From: Lithospermum erythrorhizon
Taxonomy: Eukaryota; Streptophyta; Magnoliopsida; Boraginales; Boraginaceae
DNA: 64,000 nucleotides
Direction: 5' to 3'
Assembly (NCBI GenBank): GCA_019722365.1
Contig: JADFUC010001889.1
Span: 3,038,001-3,102,000 of the forward strand
A program made the translations under genes and the position numbers. The stretch's first letter is position 1. Every line of letters begins with the position of its first letter. Of this stretch, positions 32,551 to 42,414 are shown in pieces. A model generated the notes under the pieces. The model did not search any database. It saw only the letters and a list, made by a program, of their open reading frames with translations, and was not told the origin of the DNA.

Positions 32551-33060
32551 GTGTTTCCAAAGACAACTAGACTAACAATTTGCTCTTCCCAAGTCCTTCA
32601 AGACATAGACGTGATAAAGCCGGTTGGCAAACCCATCCTTCATCCTTCTAAGACACAAAAGCAATACGGAGTATATAACAACATTAATACGATCAATCAA
32701 TTCAGTCTGCAACCAAATAATGTCCTGAATATTCAGAACTATGAAGGAAACTGTCAGAATGTGTGCCTTGAATCCATTTTGGCGAAGAGTATAGTCAAGT
32801 TCGGGACCAACACATATCTCGATCGGATGATGACAAGTCCCGATGCGGGCGTTCTAAGTCGATTTTGCGCTATACCCCTTCACTTTGGCCAGCCTCAAAC
32901 CCTAAAAACTGACAGTAGATTATTGAATAAAGAAGTTGTGCTCCCGAACAAATTAAATTTTGTTATTCTATTCTTCGCGATAAATAGAAAAATGGTTTCA
33001 GATCATTCATATCTCTATTCTTCTAAATTTCAGAGCCTATTGTGCACACAAGTCCGGTAG
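32551..33060 (+). CDS. Unassigned open frame of 169 codons
   Basis: The longest open frame between the ATP synthase subunit and ACR9, and slightly richer in GC than its AT-rich surroundings. The translation has no transmembrane segment, no coiled coil and no motif I recognise; a TACGGAGTA repeat motif lies inside it (32668). The first in-frame ATG is not certain because alternative starts were allowed. It may be part of an old retroelement on either strand. I give it low confidence as a gene. Confidence 0.2.
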   Translation: MFPKTTRLTICSSQVLQDIDVIKPVGKPILHPSKTQKQYGVYNNINTINQFSLQPNNVLNIQNYEGNCQNVCLESILAKSIVKFGTNTYLDRMMTSPDAGVLSRFCAIPLHFGQPQTLKTDSRLLNKEVVLPNKLNFVILFFAINRKMVSDHSYLYSSKFQSLLCTQVR

Positions 33061-33422
33061 CTGATACTATCCGGCATTTCCACTAGTTTTAAATAAGCCT
33101 GTAATTGTTCTCCATTATAAATAAATCTCGCATGCCATTCCGTCTACAAGATTGTTTCAACACCACTTTGTTAAAATACCACGTTAAATTTACGTGATCT
33201 TTATTTTCAATACTTCACTTAATTTCTTACGTTAGGGATTCACAACCGCCTCGTTATTTTAAATACACTTGTACTGATATAACATAACCGATAGCGAAAC
33301 ACCGATTACCCAACTCATGACAAGATAGATAGAAATAATTGGTTTTAGTTTTACATGAGGTTTGATCCGAAAGTTGAATTACTCTCATCTTTTTCATGCA
33401 TGCATTTGGCTCATTTTCATGA

Positions 33423-33466
33423 CACGTGGTTATTGGACAAGCTGACGTCAGCTTGACTTGGTCATG
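33423..33466 (+). promoter_or_regulatory. Cluster of G-box, TGACGTCA palindrome and W-box-like sites
   Basis: Within 44 bases lie CACGTG (33423-33428, a perfect G-box), the 12-base palindrome GCTGACGTCAGC (33441-33452, a bZIP-type C/A-box hybrid) and TTGACTTGGTCA (two W-box-like cores). They lie about 690 bases upstream of the ACR9 start codon. Binding is inferred from known plant bZIP/bHLH and WRKY site consensus only. Confidence 0.4.
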
Positions 33467-33553
33467 GACCCCACATCCTCAACAAACACGTACATTCATC
33501 TTCGCCACCTTGCAAAAACAGCAATCTATAAAACTCACATTTCTTTTATTTTC

Positions 33554-34108
33554 AGACTGGACAATCTTTTTTATTACACAACTAAATCAAACACTACATT
33601 CTTTTATTACATAGCTAAATCAAATTGGACAACTTTTTGGGACACAGGTAAATCAAATTGGACAACTTTTTGGGATAGAGGTAAATTAAATTCCACATTT
33701 TTTTGGTATATAGAGATAAATCAAACTAGACAATCTTTTTGGTACATTGATTAATCAAACTGGACAATCTTTTTGGGACAGAGGTAAAAACAAACTGAAC
33801 AATCTTTGTGGGACATTGGTAAATCAAACTAGGAAATCTTTTTGGTACATTGGTTAATCAAACTGGGCAATCTTTTTGGGACATAGGTAGTAATAGGAAA
33901 GGGTCTATAGGCAAATTATATCAATTCAGTCATCTGTGGTGATTCAATCTAGACAATCTTTTTGGGATACAGGTAAAATCAAACTGGACAATCTTTTTGG
34001 GACATTGGTGGTATGATGGAAATTGGAACTGCGGAGTAGGATAATTCTAGCAATATTTAGCCACTTGGTGATTGAAAGTGGACAATCTTTTTGGGACAGA
34101 GGGGTGGT
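33554..34108 (+). repeat. Tandem array of about 12 copies of a 34-bp Stowaway-TIR-like unit
   Basis: The unit is close to TCAAACTGGACAATCTTT plus TTGGGACATTGGTAAA. Copies begin near 33558, 33624, 33658, 33693, 33727, 33762, 33797, 33830, 33863, 33950, 33985 and 34079, with two spacer interruptions (33894-33945 and 34010-34075). The core ACTGGACAATC...TTTTTGGGACAGAGG is the reverse complement of the CTCCCTCCGTCCCAAAAAGA end common to plant Stowaway-like MITEs. The last copy ends 10 bases before the ACR9 start codon, so the array must form its 5' UTR and/or core promoter. Confidence 0.85.
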
Positions 34109-34117
34109 AATATTGAT

Positions 34118-37100
34118 ATGGGGATGATATTTGACGACGCGGTGATAGTTGAGCATGGGAAGAATTCAGGTGACCCTACTGTGGTGACAGTGAATTGTCC
34201 TGATAAGGCTGGGCTTGGTTGTGACCTTTGTCGGATTGTTCTTGAATTTGGGCTTCATATCACTCGTGGAGGTCACCATTTTCAGATTTCAAATTCACAT
34301 TTTTTATTGTTTATAATTTGATTAGTTCAATTTTATGATGATGGTTTATCTCGATTATGAAGATGATTATAAGCTTAATTTGATTAGTTTAATTTTATGA
34401 TCATGGTTTAGCTCAATTAAGAAGATGAATATAAGCTTCATTTGATTTAATTTTGTTGATGATGGTTTGGCTCAATTATGAAGATGATTATAAGCTTAAT
34501 TTGATAAGTTCATTTTTATGATCATGGTTTAGCTCAATTGAGAAGTTAACTATATTCTTAATTAGATTTGTTCAATACTTCAATTTACTAAGTATTGTTT
34601 AGCTCAATTAAGGAGATGATTCTGACCTTACTAGATTTGTTCAAATTTATGATCATGGTTTTACTCAATTAGTGGTACGTTTGCTTGGATAAATAGTAAT
34701 CTTGTACGAGATGTCGATTGTCGAGATCCTTCAGGGTTGATCCAATTCTGATGATTTTTCAAGAAAAATAAAATTCTGTATTAGTTTGCAAAATTTGACA
34801 CTGTTGATGTTAAGGGAATATTGGATATATTGTGATTTTAGAGGTTTTTCTTTTTATCTAACCAGCCGGAAATAAACTGACCATAGTTTTGAAGCATTCT
34901 GTTACCGAAAATAATGTAATTAGGATGCATAAATGTCAATCTGTTGATTGAGAGTACCAAACTCGTCGGTGGTGAAGCTAGGCACCAGTAAGGTTATTGT
35001 TTGAAGTATAATTGAGAAAAGCAAATAGAGTTACAATTTGACTCGAAAGTCTGATAATGGCAAAGGTGTATTGTTTTTAACTCTACCTTGCATTTATTCA
35101 GATTTCAGATTGGGCATGAATATTGACAATCTGTAACTTCCTATATCAGTCATTCGAACTTCTATGCTTATATAATAAATGTTAATTTGTATCTGCAGAT
35201 TTATCTACTGATGGGAAATGGTGTTACGTAGTATTATTTGTTGCTGCACGGCCTAGTTCATCGACTGTTGATTGGGAGAGCTTGAAGACTAGATTGTTAT
35301 CTGTGTGTCCTTCACCTATGAGTAACTTTTACTTTATTCAACAGAGTGCTTCATCAACTCCTGTTGTATACCTCCTAAAGATTGTTGCCGTGGATACTAC
35401 AGGACTGTTACATGGTAAGGTTTAGAAGTAGGTGAACTGCAATTTAGCTCACAGTGTACTTACAATTCACCTGTTTATATGGTCTTTTTGTAATTATCCA
35501 TGTCTTCCAGATGTTACTAAAGTTCTCTGTGAGCTGGAGCTGAGTATCCAAAGAGTAAAAGTTATGACAACACCGGATGGAAAGATCGTGGACCTCTTCT
35601 TCATTACTGATGAAATGTAAGTTTGTTCACTCTGAAAAGTAGGTCAATTGTGTGATTGATATAAACGCACACAATGTTAAATATGTTTTACTAGATTGTT
35701 TCTCATATTTTTTGCCCGTGAACAATTTTGTATCTTTACATGTATCACTTATTCAATCACATTAGAAGCAGACATACATCTTGGTGTGAAGCTGAAACAC
35801 GTACTATGACACGATTACTTATACTGGAACTCCCTTATTTCCACCATGCTTTAACTTCCCAGTTAGACTAGAACATCTATTCAATGTGGTCTATGGTAAA
35901 TATTTCTTCGTTTCAGGAGATAACAATGCAAGAAATGGGACCATTATTACTAGGAGTTACAATGTAAATATCTAAATAATCTGTAATTGATGCTAGTCTC
36001 TTAATGCCAAATTTGTTTCAGGGACCTGCTTCATACGAAAGATAGGCGAGAGAGAACATGCGAACATCTTAGACTTACTTTAGATGAATACTGTATCATT
36101 TGTGAAATTCAGCCGGCAGGTCCAGAATATGATCAGCGGGGCATCTCATCCATTTCACCGCCAGTTGCAGAAGAATTATTTAGTTGTGAGACATCATCAG
36201 CCACGCCCACTCCCAGCAAAAAAGTTAAAAACTCCATAGTTACTGTGGATAACCTTTTGAGCCCAGCTCATACATTGCTTCAAATACGATGTAGGGACCA
36301 AAAGGGAATATTCTATGACATCTTAAGGACTTCAAAGGACTGTGAAATTCAGGTATTTTCCAAGTTACCATTTATAAGTTCTTATTGGAATGTCTAGTGT
36401 TAACTTTAATACAAAGCGAGACATTTTGCATGATCTTCTGGGACTACCTTTCAGTTGTCTTCCTAGTTCTTTTCCTTTTACATGCTGAATTTACTTTTCT
36501 AAACAAAGAAGTCAGATTTTTCCTTGTAAAGTGTCTGTGATACTTGTTCGTCTCTATTCCTATGAAGATGAAACGTTTTTCCGTTCCTTTACTTTCCTCG
36601 TTGAATTCACATTTTTATCTTTTTGGATTCTCATTTAGGTTGCTCATGGAAGAATGTCTTCCAGTGTCGAATGCTATCGAAATATGGATTTGCTTATCAG
36701 GACAACAGATGGGAGAAAGATCTTAGATCAGGATTATCTGGTTTCCTTCTGTTCTCGTCTAGAAGAAGAAATGATTCGCCCTTTGCGAGTGACCATCACC
36801 AGCCGTGGACCTGATACAGAACTATTAGTTGCAAATCCTGTGGAATTATCCGGGAAAGGAAGACCACGCGTATTTTATGATGTTACATTTGCTTTGAAAA
36901 CACTTAGGATATGTATATTCGCGGTAAGGTTTTTTTTTCTTCAGATCATTATATTGAAGTTTTCTGAAGAGATAGCACGTAGTTCATCTATTGTTTTGCA
37001 GACTTGTATCATTTAATGCGTTTACGACTTTTTTACATTTTGGATGGTTTTACAGGCTGAAGTATTGAGACATTCAACATCAGATCGACAGTGGGAAGTG

Positions 37101-37202
37101 TATAGATTTCGATTGAATGATAGCAAAGATTTCCCTTTAGCCAGCTCTCGAGCACGCACAGCTATTATAGACAAAGTTAAAACAACGTTGATGGGTTGGT
37201 GA
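34118..37202 (+). CDS. ACR9: ACT domain-containing protein ACR9
   Basis: ACR proteins contain tandem ACT domains thought to bind amino acids and act as sensors; ACR9 has been linked to sugar and glutamine responses. Six exons join in frame: 34118-34271, 35199-35414, 35511-35616, 36022-36352, 36639-36923 and 37056-37202 (412 aa, like Arabidopsis ACR9). ACT 1 opens with DPTVVTVNCPDKAGLGCDLC, ACT 2 contains VYLLKIVAVDTTGLLHDVTK and MTTPDGKIVDLFFITD, ACT 3 contains TLLQIRCRDQKGIFYDILRT, and a fourth ACT-like C-terminal region holds RGPDTELLVANPVELSGKGR and ends KTTLMGW. I chose the ATG at 34118 because family members start MG plus a short acidic stretch; a second ATG follows at 34124. Intron 1 holds a 62-bp tandem array. 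The convergent bHLH gene ends 531 bases downstream. Confidence 0.95.
34316..34671. repeat. About six tandem copies of a 62-bp unit in ACR9 intron 1
   Basis: Copies start near 34318, 34380, 34440, 34499, 34561 and 34630. The shared core is TTTGATTAGTTCAATTTTAT, then GATCATGGTTTAGCTCAATT and AAGAAGATGATTATAAGCTT. The array begins about 45 bases after the exon 1 donor, decays rightward and does not touch coding sequence. Confidence 0.85.
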
Positions 37203-37733
37203 AGTTAAAGAATTTGTTACTGGTTCAGGACCTAAAGGTCAATTTCCAATGGGGGGGAGTGTTAGCTTAGCATGCATAGCTCATAGGCTCTGATATGAAT
37301 CCGAGGCAGCCCTTAAGGTTTCTCTGATTTCCTTACAACAATGTCAGCTCTTACATTTTAGTTCTGGATAATGCATTTGGAATGATTTTCCTTAGTTTTG
37401 TGCTATCCATTGTGGTTATTGTTGGATCAATTTCATACTGTTAAAAAATCTGTTTTAGTCTTCTCTATTCCGACCCCCCTTACCCGGCGTAAGCAGGATT
37501 CTCTTAGAGGCGTTAGGACAGGTTTGATTTTGATGGTCTTCTAGTTGATTGCTCAAGTCTTTATCTCAAAATATATTTTGCCAGGAAAATAAAATGGTAA
37601 ATCGTTGAGAAGTGAAATGGACATAACAAACAATGAATAACATAAGAAGAAATAACACCAACTTGTACTTTGTTTATATTTGAATAAGCAAAAATATTCT
37701 AAAAAAATTCTAAGTGCATGAATTGACCAACTA
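37203..37733. other. Shared 3' region of convergent genes
   Basis: The 531 bases separate the ACR9 stop from the minus-strand bHLH stop and must hold both 3' UTRs and polyadenylation regions. No other feature is seen. Confidence 0.5.
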
Positions 37734-38873
37734 TTAAGCTGACATGAATCTATCCGGGGCGGCTGATTCTTCATCAATATATTTCTTCATAATAGACACA
37801 GGAACTAAACATAATCCCTTAGTTTGCAAGTCAACTTGCTTCTTTTGGCTGTTCTCTTCTGTCAATATCTGATCAAACAGACCTATTAAATTAGTATCAC
37901 TTAAACCAAATAATTTTGAACCAAGTTATAAGCTATGTCTGAACCTGAATTTCTTTAAGAAGAACTTGTATAAAAATAGATGCCTCATGAAGCACTGAAG
38001 CTGTATCAGTCTGCAAGAGATAATAAATCTTAATTCATTAGCTTTAGTATCAATTGCATGTATCCACATAATTAGAGGAACAATCTTCAAATGAAATCTT
38101 TTTATTTTTTCTCTTACTTTGCCATAAGGAGAAACTATCTTCTGTAGAGCTGTGATCTTGTTAGCCACTTTATCGCATTTTTTCCGCGGAATCTACATAA
38201 ATATGACCAGAAATTAACATTAATATTTGCGTCGAAGTAATTTATTCAAATCGAAGTATGTGTATAATTGAATAAACACTACTCTACCTTCTTGGGTGAG
38301 CTAGTCTTTCCCTGCCTGTTTAGGTGGTCTTGAAAAGGGACCATTTTCTGCTCCTCAAGACTGGAGTGTCTCATGGGATGCTGAATTGAGTTATTTCTGG
38401 GTACTATATTTTCAATCTCACCAGCATGCCTTTTTGCTTTTTTGGTAACCTGTATATAGTTGTAGAAACAAAATTAAAAAAGCATAAATGCAATTCACTA
38501 ACTTTATTTAAAACTATACAACATACATTAACACTAGCATGATCATCGTCGTCCAGGACAAATGGCTGCAGATTATTGCTGTTGTCATTAGAAGGCATTA
38601 ATATCATATTGCTTGAACCATTGAAACTGTAATCAAGGCTTTCAAGTATTTCCTGCCAAAACTGCCCTGGAATTAAAAGAAGTCCAAATTACGAGTCCGA
38701 ATTAGGTTCTTACAATAACGATCAACCGTGTCGAGATAAAAAAAAGAAAGATAATGAAATCATGAAGTGTGTAGAGGACCAAAACCTGATTGAGATTCCT
38801 CATGAGGTTGTGACCATAAAGAAGCTAAACAATCAGGCTGCTGTCCAATGTTACTGAATAAGTCTACCTCCAT
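37734..38873 (-). CDS. bHLH transcription factor with atypical basic region
   Basis: Six exons join in frame: 38873-38786, 38666-38527, 38449-38288, 38192-38118, 38010-37945 and 37868-37734 (221 aa). The N-terminal part has QFWQEILESLDYSF and an acidic FVLDDDDHAS stretch. The dimerisation part ITALQKIVSPYGKTDTASVL, then HEASIFIQVLLKEIQILTEEN, is the signature of the plant bHLH110/112/113/68-type group, and the following phrase DLQTKGLCLVPVS is typical of that group's tail. The preceding basic stretch reads IPRKKCDKVANK where relatives have a KVRKEKLGDR-like sequence, so the usual Glu and Arg contacts are replaced by Asp and Lys. It may bind DNA differently or act as a heterodimer modifier. 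The exact orthologue is not clear. Confidence 0.88.
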
Positions 38874-39400
38874 ACCAATGTTTCTAGAGGTTGAGTTCTG
38901 TTTGTTGTAAAAGCATGCAATGGCTTCTGAAACATCCATTTATTAATAATCCAGGAACACAACTTGGGGGGAGTTACAAGCTGCTTAGGGGTATTTATGG
39001 AGCGGCCAAAAACATTGAAAACACTTTATTTTTTTGTTTGATGCATGAGAAATATAGTAATTTACATGATTTGGTTAACCAAACAACGTAAGCAAAGAAA
39101 TGAAGCAACATATTTATATGATGAGGACGGCTCTAATTAGCCAATGTTTGTGTCTCCTTTCCCTTTCCTCCTTTTTTAATTTGTTGGTACTATGTTTTCT
39201 TGTAGTCTGTTCTGATCCACGACATGGAAAAACTACTATTACCACTTTTTTAATTTGTTTGATTTCACTCAGGCTGTCTAGCTTGTCGACTCTTGCCGGA
39301 TGAAGCAGTCCATGCTTATAGAATTTCAACACCTGGATGGCTGAATAGTAGTGACTTCCAAACAGAGAATTTGGATAAGTAGCATCTTTAATGGGATTTA
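38874..39400. other. Upstream region of the bHLH gene
   Basis: Promoter and 5' UTR side of the minus-strand bHLH gene. Open frames here are short and unrecognised. Confidence 0.4.
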
Positions 39401-39905
39401 ATTTGTAAAATTTTTTTAAAGATCAATACTTTTTCTTATAAAAAAAGACTAACTTATCACTCATTCTTCAAGCATTTTATCACTCATATATTATTACATC
39501 TCGAACCACCGCCTCAAACACCACCCAATCCGTCCCTCCCCATAGCGTATTTTTCCGATCGCTCCTGACCCCTTTTTACGATATACACTTCCTTCCCTTT
39601 AAATCGCAATCCCCCTCCTCTCTTCATTCTTTTTACCCAATTGGGGTGGGGTTGGGTTTTTAATTTTTAATTAGGGGAGAGGATAGGAGTTTTGGATTTT
39701 TAATTGGTGAGATTGCAATGAGGGAGGAAATGGGTGGGGGAGGAAAGCGATGGGGAGGGAGGGGGTGAGGCGGTGGTTGGATGTGATGGTGGTTTGAGAG
39801 GAATAAGAGATGAGGATGAAGTGTTTGTTTAATGAGGGACAATTTAATCTTTTTGCAGGAAATTGTGCTAATCTTCAAAGGAAAAAAAAAGGTGCTACAG
39901 ATTAA
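39400..39905. repeat. Candidate MULE-like MITE with purine/pyrimidine-biased arms
   Basis: The left side (39440-39535) reads with CATTTTATCACTCATAT and CGAACCACCGCCTCA; the reverse complement of the right side (about 39765-39875) reads AATTGTCCCTCATTAAACA and CATCCAACCACCGCCTCACC in the same order. The centre is G-rich on the right and C-rich on the left. This resembles the imperfect long TIRs of the 59351-61095 element. Ends and target duplication could not be fixed. Confidence 0.4.
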
Positions 39906-41090
39906 AATCCCCTTTAAAAAGGATGCTAGTTATCCAAATTTTCTTCAGCTACTCGGAAGTATTTTATTGGTGTATCTTGTCCTAATTGTTAATCACGGAA
40001 CAACATACATTATCTTGTGTTAATTCATTTGACATAATCAAATATTTTGAAAACATAATCCAATACAAACTAAAGCCTAAGGTGGAAAAGAAAAGGATTT
40101 CCTAGCGTTTTAGTAGTGACATGAGGTTGTATTGCTTATCGAGCCCAATCAAGCTTTAGCTTGCACAATAAATAGGCGATGCGACCACTGTCGAACTTGT
40201 CTTGCGTGCGAGTAATATGTTAGCTCGATAAATTATGAATTTAAATTTGTGAGCATTGGAATTTGATTTAGATAAAATGACTTTTGTCTTGTACCCCTGG
40301 TTTTAGTGGTTTATCCTTTGACAAATTGGGGTGCTTGTTGTTGACCTCTTCAACTTCAAGTTGACAAATACTGAATTTCTATTTGATTCAATCACCTTAT
40401 GAATTGCGAAAACAAAACTTCAACACCCATACAAATATACTCGTGTCATACAAAGAAAATAACCTTAATATTTCATACTCTTCCATTTCAAAATACAATT
40501 CAATTTTAAAGACTTTGATTGATATTATATTGATTTTATGTAGATCAGGGAAGTTGATGTTACATCAAATTTCACTAAATTATACAGATTTATACTTTTT
40601 TGAACTATTAAAATAGTTAATCACGATGCCAAAATATATAGTATGTTACTATCATATTCCGTATATCCAGTTTGTTCAACTGACAATTATCTTCTAATAT
40701 CAAGTTATCAACTAGTTCCTCCATTTAAACATACATTTTACATTGTCTCACAAACATTCCATTTTTTATAACCGAGAAAATATTACGGAGTATTCTATAT
40801 ATAGTTCATGGGAAGGCAATGCTCCCTTTCTACAACTCATTGTTAGTTGTTACTGACTTCATCAGTGTCACTATTGTCGTCTACTTGATGCGTGTCTTAA
40901 TTTTAGTGATTATTATCCAAAAAGAGCTTGATTATGATCTAATTATACATTAGATTCTCAATGTTGTCCAACTACTAAGCCCAAAACTTCTTCAATATCA
41001 ACTAGATGAAGAGCGCAAATGAACATATAATTAGAACCGTAATGGCCTTACATCTGCAATCACAGATATATATAAAATAATATTTTTTTA
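39906..41090. other. Intergenic, no gene recognised
   Basis: AT-rich non-coding DNA with a TACGGAGTA motif near 40785. No coding or structural signal is visible. Confidence 0.4.
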
Positions 41091-41422
41091 GAAGTGATAA
41101 GTACTATTTTACCCCTAATTGAACTTCACTTAAAAATAGGAAGTCAAAATAATAATTTCACCCCCAAAAAATGGAAAAGCGGTGTTCCACTAATCTTCCC
41201 CGATCGAGAAGCGTATTCACGGAAGTGGGAGGAGAATATGCCGAGAGAAAGTACGAAGAGACCTTTTGACAGAAATCCTAAGGAGAGTAGCGGTGTTCCC
41301 TTTTGACTTGACATACTCATTTGCTCTCCTTGAAGTCTTCAATAGCCGAGTTATCTGTTTGTAAAAGGCGGGAGATTCGGTACCTCATACCGCAAGACAA
41401 TCTTCCAAGAGGGACCTTGTCT

Positions 41423-41833
41423 CTAATAGCTCGGCCTTCGCCTTCTCAAATTCGAGGGTGGTCTTCTTAGAGCTCTCCTTGAGGGTATCGACTTCAGACT
41501 TGAGCTTCCCTTCAGATGCGGCATGATCGGAGACCAACTTCTCTTGGCGTGGAGGAGAATTAAATCCACGTCTCCTGTGACCTTCTCCTTCTCTGCTAAG
41601 GCCGAGTCCCTTTCCTCCCTTATTCTCCTAATTGAGTCCCCGATAGAGGACTTCTCCCGCTCGAACTCGGACTTCTCCCTCTGGAACTCTTCATTCACCC
41701 TCGCAGATTCAGCCCATTGAAGGGACATGGCATAGGCATACGTAAACCTTGGAAAGGTAGAAAAGAAAATCATCAATACTTGATCAAAAAAAGAAGAAAA
41801 AGAGAAAGGGGCGAGACAGTTAATAAAATTCAT
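41423..41833 (-). pseudogene. Transposon gag-like fragment (coiled-coil part)
   Basis: Residues from about 37 onward form a strongly charged helix (VNEEFQREKSEFEREKSSIG) predicted as coiled coil, as in the C-terminal half of plant PF04195-type proteins. After about 41560 the frame drifts into Arg/Pro-rich nonsense; a second frame carries the better continuation, which indicates another frameshift. Confidence 0.45.
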
Positions 41834-42414
41834 ACGCTCAATTGATAATGGGCGAATTGTTGGTGAAGTCTCGTGGGGGATTGGACCTTAATCGCTCCGA
41901 GCACCTCCGCCCTCAGCATACAGTTTTTCAACATGTCCGCAGCTAAGGAATGTATAGGTCTGGAGACGGAGTCATCGGTCACCTCCCACCATTGAGGGGA
42001 GCCTATACGGAATATCCACGAAAAAGGGATGGTCACTCTTGTACCCTTCCTCGGATCCGATGGGCATGAAATCCATTTGTGCATCAGGTGATCGACGAGG
42101 AGATGGGGAATTAACTCATGGCCCGAGGATGCCCAGGATACGAAGCAGCGTTGCAAGCGGCGAAGAATCGAGGGGCTCTTCTCTGGCCTTTTCTGACACT
42201 TTGGGACCTCGGTATCCTCAGGCATATCTTTTACCCCTTGATTAGAGGTCGATTCTTCTGGCCTCCCCTTTGATGATGAAGGGATTGATGGAGGGGCCGT
42301 CGATTTGAGGACTCGCTGCTTCAAGGAGGCCCCCGTTACTATTGCCTTGTAGTTTACTTGGCCAGGGGTTAGGGCGATCTCCATTTTAGCGAGGAGCAAA
42401 TCACCTACAACCAA
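41830..42414 (-). pseudogene. Transposon gag-like fragment (middle part)
   Basis: The longest uninterrupted frame (194 codons) in the 41-44 kb transposon. It carries a Ser/Pro/Glu-rich linker and then RVTIPFSWIFRIGSPQWWEV. The downstream end runs into the coiled-coil frame at 41833-41423 after a frameshift. Start codons here are those of the frame, not of a functional gene. Confidence 0.5.

Noticed and set aside
33554..34108. Evenly spaced repeats that could be mistaken for a CRISPR-like array
   Set aside because: Units are head-to-tail without unique spacers, in a plant nuclear context, and equal a MITE terminus.
42039..42245. Plus-strand open frames over the 41-44 kb block
   Set aside because: They are antisense shadows of the minus-strand transposon frames, which carry the recognisable domain.
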